Positions 1 to 12,356 of a stretch of 64,000 bases of DNA are shown piece after piece. Within the stretch, counting starts at the first letter, position 1. Every line of letters begins with the position of its first letter. The notes below the pieces were generated by a model. The model did not search any database, was not told where the DNA came from, and was given only the letters and a program-made list of their open reading frames with translations. The position numbers and the translations under genes are program-made. Source of the stretch: Cristatella mucedo (Eukaryota > Bryozoa > Phylactolaemata > Cristatellidae); the NCBI GenBank assembly GCA_009760855.2, contig WPIO01000156.1:271501-335500 (forward strand), given 5' to 3'.

Positions 1-58
1 GATAGCCGTAAAGGCTCTTCTGTCGCTATACAAAAGAGGCTGTTAAATCAGTTAGTAT
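1..58 (+). repeat. SINE-2 3' fragment
   Basis: GATAGCCGTAAAGGCTCTTC and the TTAAATCAG ending match the 3' module shared by the other SINE-2 copies (5760-5815, 19300-19350). The 5' part lies beyond the edge. Confidence 0.7.
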
Positions 59-61
59 TTT

Positions 62-175
62 TTTAGGACCTTGCCAACCGAGGGAGGGCGAAGGACCATG
101 GGGACCGGGGGAGGGCAAAGGACGGGGGGGGGGAGGGGGAGGGCAAAAGACCGCGGGACCGCAGGAAGGCTAAGG
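62..175 (+). repeat. G-rich tract, possible G-quadruplex
   Basis: Many runs of three or more G, including a run of about ten, separated by short loops. It lies in the GBA2 intron just past exon 13, on the strand opposite the transcript. Confidence 0.5.
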
Positions 176-283
176 ACAGAAGCCTTTCTGTCCTAGTCCT
201 ACAGATCCTAGCACGACCCTCATCCTAGCACGACTCCTACAGTGGGGGCCACGACGGTAGAGTGAGTCGCTGGGCATCTTCAC

Positions 284-390
284 CTTGTTCCTGTTGCTAC
301 CCACGCATCGTACGTCTGATCGGCATAGCCACCATTCTCGATGACTCCATCTCCATCGGTGTCAAACTGCAGTGCAGTCTCCATCACAGC
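284..390 (-). CDS. GBA2: GBA2 exon 13 (last in window)
   Basis: Reads [15 protein letters not shown], then [15 protein letters not shown], a signature of GH116. It ends in phase 2 at ACAAG|GTGAAG. The following exons, starting with the usual YCGGLW region, are not in the 283 bases to the left. Confidence 0.97.
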
Positions 391-3300
391 CTGCAAAATG
401 AACGAGCATATCCTGCTAAATGAACCAAGAAGCCGATCGAGATGAAGCCAAGTGCCATGATGCAATCTGCTTGTACAGAAACGGTATGCATTATATTCAT
501 CAGTGTGTGTGCGTGTGTAAAAGTGTGCACGCGTGCTATGTGCTCAAATGTGTGCTATGTGCGTGCATGCGTACGTGTGTGCATATTTTCGTACACTCGA
601 GCACGTGTGCTTGCACACGAGTACGGGGATACTTGCTCAATTACGCCAGAAATAGCAAATTTCGAGAAAATATGGCGCAGGCCAAAAGAGGCTCAAAACT
701 GAAAGGCAACACGAATAGGAAGCAGTGTAATTTGGAACTCATAACAAGCAGCAAAAGGCAGAGCCTTTTAGCTCGAAATAAGCAACAAACACATTCACCT
801 TCCATAACCCCTGTGGCTGCGGTGGTAAGAGGAACAAATGTTTGCTTTTTTACTGTAGCTTTGCCTAAACAAACCGTTGCAACCAGCAGAAAACATGTTA
901 GCTGAGAGAGTATAAGTATTGGCAACAAAAAACCGTGCACCCTCGTCTTCTTATGCCTAGTGACTGACAAGATTTACAGCTGAGAGGCAGCCCGAACGAA
1001 GTCCGCCACGTGCAAGGCCGGCCGGGCCGGGCAGGGCCGGTCTACTTTCCACTCAATGAGCCACAGAATGAGAGCGGTGAGTAAGGCAGCAAAGTACTAC
1101 CGAGTCTGTGCACCGATCGCACAAGAGCGAAGCTTGGATAGAAGCAAGCTGCTTCTTACCCAGAAGCAGCAGCTGCTCTTTTAGGCACACTCTCGAGCGC
1201 TTGCTCACGTACTACTATGAAGGCAGGTTGACGAGAACCATTAGCCGTCTGCTGCCCAAGCAAGTGGCATTCCTCTCTGGGCGACATTCGGCTCCACTGA
1301 CCTCCGAGACGGCCGCGCATGCCTCGGCTCCACTGTTTGTCTAAGCAGCAAGCTGAGGCACCTGTTAGAATGGCGACATTCTCTCAAGTTAGCAGCAAAA
1401 AACTAGGGGACGTATGGGGGGCAGAACCTGGCAGAGCCTCCTCACCCCACATCGAGGAAGTCTCGAGCCTCGGCTGCAAGCTCGAGCCGAGCAGCTCATG
1501 TTTCCACTGGCGAAAAATATCGGCATCCGACCGACGCTGTGCGTCCGCGAATCTTCTCAACCAGCGTGCTAGTGAGCGTGCTTTCGCATTCATTGGCAGC
1601 TGGCGACCATCGACAGCTGCTAATTAAGAATTATTTATTAATTAATTTTCTTAAGTACTAATTAGTTAAGTGCCAAAAGTTTGCACTCAACTAATTATTA
1701 ATTATTATTAGCATTAATAACTAATTATTATAATAATAAGTTATAATTAATAACTAAGTATCAAGTATTATCATTTAATTAATTTAGTTAAGTGCTAATT
1801 AAGAATTATTTAAATTTTCTAATTTCTTCGGGGAACGCTTCCGACGCCCACCTCGGGCTCGTCTGTCGATCCCGGCACTCCCCCTGCCTGTCATCGGCGA
1901 GTGATTGCAGCTCTCAATTCATAGCTTGGCTCCCTGTTCTTACCGCTGTCGCTTCGTTCCCGTGCTAGCGCACGGACTCGAAGGCGTGTGTTGCTGTGCT
2001 AGCTCAAAAAAAAATCACTCTTGACTCACGCTTGTCTGCACGTGGCACAATCCGGCAGAGGAGTTTCGCGGAAGTGATAGGGAGGCACTGCATCCAGGGG
2101 CACTGCGCTGACTCGCAAACAAACGCTGCTCACCAGCACAATTGGGAACATGTCTTCCAAGTAAGACAGCGATTTGGTCATATGATAGTCGCGGTAGACT
2201 TGCAAAACGAACTTTGTGTTGAGGTCTTTCCAGTCGTGCGTTGGGTGAATGACGTAGCAGTTGACGTTTGACCACGGTTCATCTTCTGGAATGCAAACGA
2301 AAGGGGGAAGTATTGGTAACGAGCAGTAGCGTTTATTTAGTTTGGCAACGAACGGTAAGTTTAGGAGCTCTGCCAAGCACGTCCCACCACATGGTGGCCA
2401 TCGATTGGTATGACTAGGCTGATATGTGTCAGCTAGTCGTTAAGCCAGATGTGTGTGTGTGTTTTTGTGAGGCCTTTTGATGGCAAGCTTTTCGTCCGGC
2501 AGTCCAAAAGAGCTTGGCCCCGCCTCTCGACGTGCGATGTCTTCGATCGCCTCGGTCACCTCGCGTGGGCAGCCACCTGCTGCAGCACACACGCCAGTGC
2601 TTCGATCGGCTGCAAGCGAGAAAATCGTGCCGGCCAAAAGCAGCCCTGGACGAAGCAGGTTTAACTCGTGATGCTCGCCAGTGAGACTAGCGATCCCCGG
2701 CTCCACGGCTCACGTACGCTGCACACCAACTCTGGGCGGAAGCCAGCCGAGGCGTCAGTCGGCACCGCTGCGCCAATTCGTGCTATGAGTCGTTGCTGAT
2801 ACTTCGTTCGATGCCACTTCGTTCATTGTACAATGACTTCACTGCGGGCAGATGTCAGAAAAGTTCTCTGATCGGAGAAGACGTCCGTTCGTCCGTCCGT
2901 CGGTGTTAATAGTTTGCAAGTCGCGCTTCCCATTGGACTGCATTCGGATCTTGTGTGGCAAAAGCTGACACTTTAATGCTTTGCATTTTTGCTAGTAATG
3001 TCCTGCGACACTGTTTTTACTTTGGCTTATCTTGATTCAATAAAATAGCGTTTTCTTGAACTTGATATATGCGTATGTATGACAAATAGATACCAAGAAA
3101 TTTAAAGAAAACATATACTAATCATTATGCTTATTTTAGGTGCTGGATTATGATAAAAGTTCAATAGATTTCGATCTCTTTTCTACAGATTGTTTGCAAT
3201 TGATGTCCTTCCCTCCACCAGCAGATACCGCAGCAGGTAATACGGGTAAGAATTGCACACAATGCCAAAAACAGAGGGCGCGGACTCTTTTGGTGCAGGA

Positions 3301-6300
3301 GCTGCAGGCAAAAGCAGCAAATCTGCTGCCTTGAACCAACTACCACCTTCATTTATGTTCAAAACTCTGGACCTGACCTTTCAGTACTGGCACAGTACTG
3401 GTATTGCACCACCAGTGCTCTAGCCTTGATTGATAAAAACAAAAAACTAAAGCACAAAAGCAAGCTCCTCGATTGTTGATCAAGGCTCACCTGGATCGCC
3501 GATGTCGTGTGGCACACAGTTTTTGGCCTTTGTCACACCACGGACACCGTTCATGCAGAACTGTATTGTCTGCCCACTGTCTTTTGGTATGGCTTGCGCT
3601 GCAAACCAGCACAGTTTGCTATGCAGAAGAGGCAGGCTGGAGTACAGACAACACGCTACAGATGGAAAATCGCAAGTCTGCAGCAGTATACGTTAATATT
3701 TCATCATCTAACCCTTGCTAATAAGCTCACACCAGACAACGTTGCTTCGACAGGTTATGGCAGTTGTACACGGAGTAGCAATTCAAGTGTTCAGCCCTGT
3801 GGTTCAATCAATGCCAGGCAAGCATCATCTCCGACCATTTCCAGTCACAGCTAACTCAGGACAGGAGCCAAACAGGCTGGAGAAGGAATTACTCAATCGA
3901 ACAACAAATTCATTAAGCCACCCTAGAAACCCCACAATCTTTACTGCATTGACTTGCACCACGGCAGACACCATGGCAGAAAAACTTGAACAGGTACTAT
4001 GAATCTAAGAATACATTCAGCACGATATGCTATTAAATGGCTACAATAATAATAATAATGATGATACATTTGATATAGCAGAACTCAATCTCTTTCTAGG
4101 TGCTTTACAATTGCTGCAAAGGAAGCACGATCGAATGGTTAGTGGTAGCATGCTCAGTAAACAACAAGAATAACATGGTTAGGGGTGACATGCACAGGGT
4201 CAGCGTGCAAGCGTGGTCAGCGGCTGCATGAAGCAGTGTCAGCACGAATAAGCACCTAAAGGACGAATCACTCAGGACCCTAACGCCGTGGTGGCTCCCC
4301 GCCAAGCAACCGCCTTACCTAGTGAACCACCACGGCTCAATAGGTAAGGCGGTTGCTTTTCAAGAGTGCTAAATCAGCTAGTATTTATTTATTTATTTTA
4401 AATGCTGTCATAAATAGATGGGGTTTTAGTTTCTTTTAAAATGTTGACAAGTCAGGAGATGTCGTGAGGCAGGTCGGGAGTGAGTACCGGGCTTTGGGAG
4501 CAAACAAACTAAAAGCACGGTCTCCAAAGGATTTGAGGTTTGTACGAGGTACAGTTTAACAATTCGATTCCGAAAATCGGGTGGAACGATGCTTAGCCTG
4601 GCGGGGGAGAAGATCTGATTGGTAGGCTGGAGCCAAAGAATGAAGAGACCTAAAAGTGAGTGACAGAACCTTGAAGTCGATGGGGATGAAGCTCGACTGG
4701 GAGCTAGTGCAGTTTGGCTAGAAGTGGTGTGATGTGGCAACTGCGATGCTCACGACAGTCAAGCCTGGCTGCAGAGTTTTGCACCAGCTGCAAGCGCCTG
4801 AGTGCACAGGCCGGTAGGTCAGCTACAATCACCTGATAACATGGACCATCACAACGCAAAGTCGGCCTTGGCTTTCAGGAAGCTAAGCAGCACGCCACTT
4901 GACTCGCCATCAGGCAAACACCTACACCCTCGGCCATCTGGACAGGTTTCAAAACAAGGCTGATAAATTCACCCCTTCTCGATATACTTAGGAAGCTAGA
5001 TGTCCTTTCACAATTGCTCCCTCTGAGTTTTGACAAGAGCTAACTGTAAAAATGGGATGAAAGAATGTCAAATATACTGACTGAAGAATGAGTAAAATTG
5101 GAGTGCTCTCAAATATTCTCTAATAAACCAGGCACAGCCATCTTCGAGAACTCTACATTCACGTACGGCCAAGTGGTACTTGAAAACTAGTGCTCTGCAA
5201 CTCCTCTACAAGAAAGTGTGCTACTAAAATTTGAGCAATTGCCACTTGATTGTCAAAGACTTGCGGTTTTTCGACATTGAATTTGAGAAAGTTGCAGCCA
5301 TGCAAGTGTGAATGTCAACAACCGATGCTGCAAGGGAATTAAGGAAGTTTGAGCTGCTGGAGAAAGAAAGATGATGCTGCAGGGAGAAAGGTGAGTACAA
5401 GCGCTTGGTCTCTGCTATAGACATGGCAGTCAAGAGTCTTACCCATATCATACTGCAAGGAGAGCTGCAGGTACGGCCACAGCATGACGAGCGCAAACGA
5501 CGCGTAGAAGTGTACATCGTACGTATTATACATCCTATATTCGTGACCTGAAACCGACGAGGTGGAAATCGCGGCATTCGAAGCCAACTGTAGAAAAACT
5601 AGATGCTCGAAAGCAGCGAAAGCGATTGTCGGTCTGAGATGCACGCATCTTGCACGAATGGGCCAGCCCCGGAGGTGCTAAGGTGCTCGCTCTTCACGAC
5701 CGAGGTCGTGGGTTCGAGTCCTGCAGTTAAGCAATCCATTATTGCCAACTGCAAGAGGTGGCGATAGCCGTTAAGGCTCTTTTGCTACTATAAAAGTAAG
5801 GCTGTCACATCGGCTTATGACCAGACCAGACTCTGGTAGTACATACATACGTACGTGGCTAGGGTCACTAAAGACAATTGTTCAAGGAGGCCAAAGCTCC
5901 TCATCCCACCCCAAAGGCCCTTCCGACCAACTTGATATTGAGCATGGGTTATTATGTGTACGTCAACAGCATTCCAGCCATCTCTCGTGCTTATTGGACC
6001 TTATTAGATAGACTTATAAAAACCTCGCTATGTGTTTCTCTAAGCCGTTTAACACAATTTCGCTCATGTGTCTTGCAAATGTCACATGTAGGCTTATATT
6101 GATCCGATCAACATGATATTTGAAGTATGTGTTCCTTAGTATGTCCTTCAAGTTGTACGACGATTAACTGAGTAAGTCAGGCTTTTTCGTCATCATTTTC
6201 ATGCTTTTACATCCTCCCTCATGTTCTCGGAGTGTTTTCCCCACAGTGGTCTTCCATAACTTGTAGAGTTTATAGCTTTGGCCGAAAGGGCTCTGATCGA

Positions 6301-8095
6301 CGTGAAATTTGGAATACAAGTTGAACTCACCTGCCTAACAAATCAGACTGCTCATACTTGTCGTGAATTGGGTAAGTATAGCTACACGACCTTTCATGTC
6401 ATTGAACTTGATATTGCTGATACTTCAAAGTTTTGACATGACATTACAAATAATTTTTTCAATTTTATTATTACAATTTTTAATTTTGAAGCCAAACGTC
6501 CTGCACAGTTTGAAGGGTTTGGCATATTTGTGCAGTTTATTGTATTGAAACTGTTGATCATGCAAGATGGCCATGTTTGGTTCAAAGGCCTCTGAAAAAC
6601 GTGACCTTGACTCTTACAGGTCATCAGAAAGTCAACAGGACAGCTACAATTATATCAAGATTGCTTATGTTACCCTTGTAGTTTGTGCCAATTCGTATGC
6701 CGATAGTCCATTGATCCTTGAGAAATATCTGTGCCTGAGGGAGATAAATCCCATAGGGTGGGGCATAACTCCCAGCCATTCTACCTGAAGGTGTGCAGGC
6801 CATCTAGGGCTGCTGGTGAACTGAAATCAGCATGCTGCACGGCCTTGAAACTGCACGGCCTCGGATCCGATGGAAAACCAACATCCCTCGCAAAGACCAG
6901 GCCAGATGCACAGTATTCGTGACCGCGGCTGCAAAGCCAAGGCGAGAGGAGAGCGGCGCTACAGGCCGAGCAGGCGCTGCGCATGCGCCCAGTCACCTTC
7001 CAGATATGCGAACTTGCCATACGTCTTCACGATGTCGGATGTGGCTTGCTCAGCACCAGCGCTGCCCATGCCCTGCTGAGGCTGGGAAGCATCACTGGGG
7101 GCTGGATCAAGCCACACTGATCCGCCATCGCTGATGAAGTACAGCTCATTGAACAGCGCTGACTTGTACCACGCCGGCAGACACCTGCAAAGCATCAGCG
7201 CATCTGGAAACCGGTAAGGTCTGATGCTTTGCGAATTCAAGCCTTCAGGACGAAAGTAAAGCCGGAGACCCTCTAGGACCCTAGGAGACCCTCTATTCAA
7301 AGAAACGCTCAAGCTGGCTGGCGGGGCTACAATTAAGTGGATCGGTCGATGCTTAGCCTATCGAGGCGTGGCTTTGTAGGCAAAGCAAAGCTAAAGCTGG
7401 CCGAGCTACGTTTAAGCATAACAGGCCAAATTTAATTGAAAGAGGTGAAGCTTTTGTCAAGCACGGTAACGCTTAAGCAGGCTGGGTGAAGGTCAAATGA
7501 GTGCAACTGCTCAGATTCATCGCCCACCCGGCCTCAAAGGGCAGGCTTGGCCTAGCCTGGTGACCCCCAGTTGGTCATATTATATTCCAGCCGCCCTAAG
7601 CTACAGGACCCTGCTTGGGTGCACTAAAAGATTATCAGCTGATTTAGCAGCCTCATTTATATAGTGGCAGAAGAGCCAACACGGCTATCACCACCGCTTG
7701 TAGTTGGTAATAAAGTATCGTCCATGATAAGATATTAATAAACCCACGATCTCGGCCGTGACGAGCGAGCATCTTACCACCCGGGTTATAGCAGCCCTTG
7801 TACGCTAAGACTCGACTGCTCTTGATCGAGTCTGAGTTATATTGAGGCCGCAGCAATCATGCACGCATCTGTGCTGCAACTGCATTAAAACCGTGTTACA
7901 AAGTCTTGTAGTCTACCTGCCCTCGCAAGGCAGCAGCAGCAGACCCGTGCTAATCGACCGACCCCTGTCAAGGCCTTGCCTGAACGAGGGTCAAGCACAT
8001 AGGCTAAGTATAGCTGTGTGCTGCTTACACTTCGTTGCTCATCCGGCTGAGGCCATAATATAATATGAGCCATAATATGAGCATAATACATGAGG

Positions 8096-8172
<77 letters not shown>

Positions 8173-10213
8173 GATAGCACACAGCACATACATAGCACAC
8201 ACATAGCACAAACATAGCACATATAGCATAGCACACACATGGCACACACCGCGAAATTCGCTAGTGGCGTAACGTGAAAGTGAAAGTGAAGACTAGCGTG
8301 AAAGTGCCAGGCAAAGCCGTTACAAAGGAAGGCTAGCTACGTATGTTGCTAGCTACTGGTGCCGGCCGAGGTCACGAATCAACGACACCGATCACACGTT
8401 CTTCCAATCCAAAAAGCAGGTGCCATAAAAGCCCAAGGGTGCGACCAAAAAACTGCGCTGCAATTGTGCAGCTGTTATCGACAGCTCGGCATGGCATGTT
8501 AGATGAGAGCAAACGCCTAGCTGTCTTACGAGCCTAGCGAGGTGACACACTTTCAAGTGCTAGGCAACCCATGACATGGCTAGACACAGCAGTGACACTA
8601 AACCCTCCTAGACTATGACTATGTCCAAGGCTATGGAACTCACTTCCAAAATGCTTATGCAACGACATCTGCTCTTCTGCTGCCGACTGTGGCACATCCT
8701 TTCCAGCCGTCCCGCGCTGCAACAACTTACAGCTCACTTCCTCGACTGCCCTCCCAACCCAGCTATACTTCTCACCTTCTCTTAATAATAATAATAACAA
8801 TAATAATAACACACTTGATAAAGCACCCTCAGAGAACTCAATCTCTTTCTAGGCACTTTACATTTGCTGCAAAGAAAGCACAATCGAATGGTTAGTGGTA
8901 GCATGCTCAATAAACAACAAAAATAACATGGTTATGGGTGACATGCACAGGGTCAGCATGCAAGTGTGGTTAGTGGCAGCATGCACAGTGTCAGCACGCA
9001 TAAGCACACAAAGGACAAATCACAGGGACCCACTAAATGCTGTCGTAAATAGGCGCGTTTTTTATTTCTTTTTAAATGTGGTCAAGTCAAGGGATGTAGT
9101 GACGGAAGTCGGGAGTGAGTTCCATACTTTGGGATCATATTAACTAAAGGCACGGTCTCCAAAGGATTTCCTGTGTAAGATCAAGTCCGTTGGTTACCGC
9201 TTCCCTACCGTAAGCCCCTCGGGCTTTTGAGTTTGCTACAGAAATCTCTCACGGGTAACACCCACTTAGTTTTGTGGTTTTGTGGAGTCACAGACGGAGT
9301 AACTTCGTTCCACCATGATTCTTTAGCCCTCCCTTTTCTGGCCAGGCGTAAAGGCCACAAACTTCCGCATAGTCTGTTGTGCTGCAGCACATTCCAGTGA
9401 GCCTGAGTATTACTGAAAAGGTCGGCTATCGGTGTAAATCGGACATCCGGTCTCAGTGGCCTGCCGATATCGCTCCATAGTCGTTCTATGGGGTCCAAAC
9501 CAGGCGTCTGGCTTGGCGGCTGCACCAGCACCAAACCAGGATTCATCAAATAAGGCAGCGTGATGTTTCTACTGAGACTGTTTCGGCGAGTGCTCCCTAA
9601 GACGATTCGATTCGAACAGTGCAGCACGGGGTAATGCACGAGGCTCGAGTGTAAACCGAGATCCGGTCCAGCAACCTACCGGTCAAGAGTTTTGCACCAC
9701 ACGATAAGACTACGACTGCAAGAGTGAAGCCCCTGCAGACAGGGGAGCTATCTACAGGGAGGCAACGATAAGCGCGGGTCGACCCAGCGGGCGCCCGCGG
9801 TGGCAAAGCCACGGCGATTCGGATATTGGCGGGCGCGTAGTAGCGCGTCTGCGATCCGGCACGATAGCAAACCCATGCAGCGTGGAAGGTGCAAAACCAT
9901 TCGTAGACGACCTATGTCTCCGTCGGGGTGTCGTACTTAGTAGAGCACTTCACTGAGATCTATTGAAACTAACCCCTTGACTGTGAGATTTGTCCGATAC
10001 AGACGGACGACACTCGCGGCAGCAACGGCGGCCGTGGCAAACGGAGTGAGTACGGTTGATGGGCAGAGCTCGAAGCTTGCAGTGCGTCATCGGACTTGAC
10101 CGATTGAGCACGGGAGATACACTACGCTACATTACACTTACACTCATAGCTCAGATGCATCCGATCTCCTTCCTTCTTCACTCCTCACTTCGAGCACACG
10201 CCCTCTCTCTCTT

Positions 10214-10276
<63 letters not shown>

Positions 10277-12265
10277 AAGGTGCTCCCCTCGCCAAAAGGA
10301 GTCATCTCTCTCAGTCGCCTCGTGCCGGCCCAAGCGCAAGAAGTGCAGGCCCAAGCGCAGGTCTGAGCCGAGGCTTCGCGGCTCACTTGTTGCCAAGCAC
10401 CGGCTGCTGCCAGGCATCGATCTTGTTTTCCCAGACGTTGCGCTTGGCCAGCGCGTAGCCGACCATCGCCGGTGCGGCCGACGATGCTGGACCGCTGAAC
10501 CAGCGAGCGTACCGCCTGGCAAAAGAGGGCACATGCATGCTGATTCAACGGCAGGCAAGGCCGCTGGCCACAGCGCACCGTGCAGAGGCACGAAGGGGGC
10601 GTGCACAGGCTAGTGGGGCAGTCACCTGCTGTAGCGGGTCAGGCCGGAGCCAAATGTGATCTCGGGCATGTACCAGGCGAGGCAGAGCTCCACGCTGGCC
10701 CCGCGGCAGCCGGCAGGCACCAAGCGGCCGACGCACACGGCCACCGCTGTCTCCTTGCCCTCGGCCGTCGGCGGGCGACCGGTGGCAGCAGTGGTGATGG
10801 CAGCACCGACACTCGCGCCTTCGTCATGCTGCTGCGACCCGTCTGCAGTGGTCGGGTACATAAGTTCAGCGAGCGCTACTACGACGACGACGACGACGCT
10901 CCACGGGATGTTGCGACGCCATGCATGCAGCTGAGCAACGTTCACATTTAATGCATTATGCCAACAGGCAGCTGTAAGCGAGAGGAGGTCGCTGCACGCC
11001 TGCCGGGGAATAAAAAGCTGCTGATGTTACCACAGAGCAGCGACGCAGAGATGGCGAGTTCGAGCTGGCGAGGCGCTGTGTGACCACAGTCCCCCAGCTC
11101 TTACTTCTGCCTGGCAGTGATTGTGGCGCTGCGCTTGACAGAACTTGAAAGACGACACTAAGCGCGCTAAGCTGCTCCTCGGAACGTCTGCCCATTACAT
11201 TCGGACGGCCGAATTGTAACGGGCAGCAGCGCATCCGGTCAATCAAGCACCTAGCGAGAAGAGCCACAGCCAGCAGAGACGTGCATGTGGGTGTGGCATC
11301 ACCACCACATTGTTCCGCCCCAAACCGGATCCGACCGCCCAATGGGCGCCCAAAGTGGAAGCACGAGACACTGATAAGTGGAATTTGGGAGCCCGCAAGG
11401 ACACATTTATCACCCCTTCGGTCACGTACAGACACTCGTGGCCCGCACGAGAACGAGAGGAGCACGCAATCACTGTCTCTGGCGACGTCCCCCACAACAT
11501 GGATTCAATACTCCAAGATCCTGTGGCGAGGTTCGTCACGTTAATTTGCTTTCGATACACACTCGACTACGCCTCATTCATAGCACCTGGGGACCAACCA
11601 CGACGACAGGACACCCCACAAACGGGTGACCCTGAATTGACCCTCCACGTCCATCGGGGCACCTGGCTGACTCGGCTCCTACGGCTTCCCCGAAGCTTTC
11701 AGTCCAGACGCGTCTCAGCCGATAGTGCTCACCGGAAGAACATGCCCAGACAGACCAGAGCGGTCAGTGAGCAGCATTGAGAGGTCAAGGACTCCCCCGA
11801 GGCTGCAGCGGCAGGAGGCAGCTGGGGGTGGGGCATCGCCCAAAGCGCCAGAGGTCGTCACGCTCGAGGCTGGCACTAGCGCACGTCCGTCTCTCCGTCG
11901 CCGTGGGTGCAGCGAGCAGCTGCAAAAAGTCGCGCTCGCAGCAGCTACTGCGGTCGGTAGCACTGGCACTGACGCCGCCAGCGGTGCTACCTCCACTGCA
12001 GCTGACTCGGCTTGTGACGTCAGCTCGGCCGGCGCGAGGGTCCTCTGCAAGACGTCCACTCCCAAGCAGCTGCTGCCAAAGCTCGGCGCCGTCGGAACAC
12101 GGATCGAAGTGTGAGCAGCAGGTCACGTGCACGGGGTCCTGTGTGTGGCGGCAAGGTCATCGACGTGCTATGCGCCGAGCGAGCGAGCAAACTCGAGCGG
12201 AAGGAAAAACAGAATGTGGCAGAAGCAGAGGTGGCTGGCGGCAGCAGCTGCGGCGGGCCAGCAGC

Positions 12266-12356
<91 letters not shown>

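Noticed and set aside
1622-1826. AT-rich block as a replication origin or matrix attachment site
   Set aside because: Base composition alone does not support this; it looks like low-complexity sequence.
10056-10613. 185-codon plus-strand ORF
   Set aside because: Driven by the (TC)n tract and antisense to GBA2 exon 8, whose minus-strand reading is conserved.
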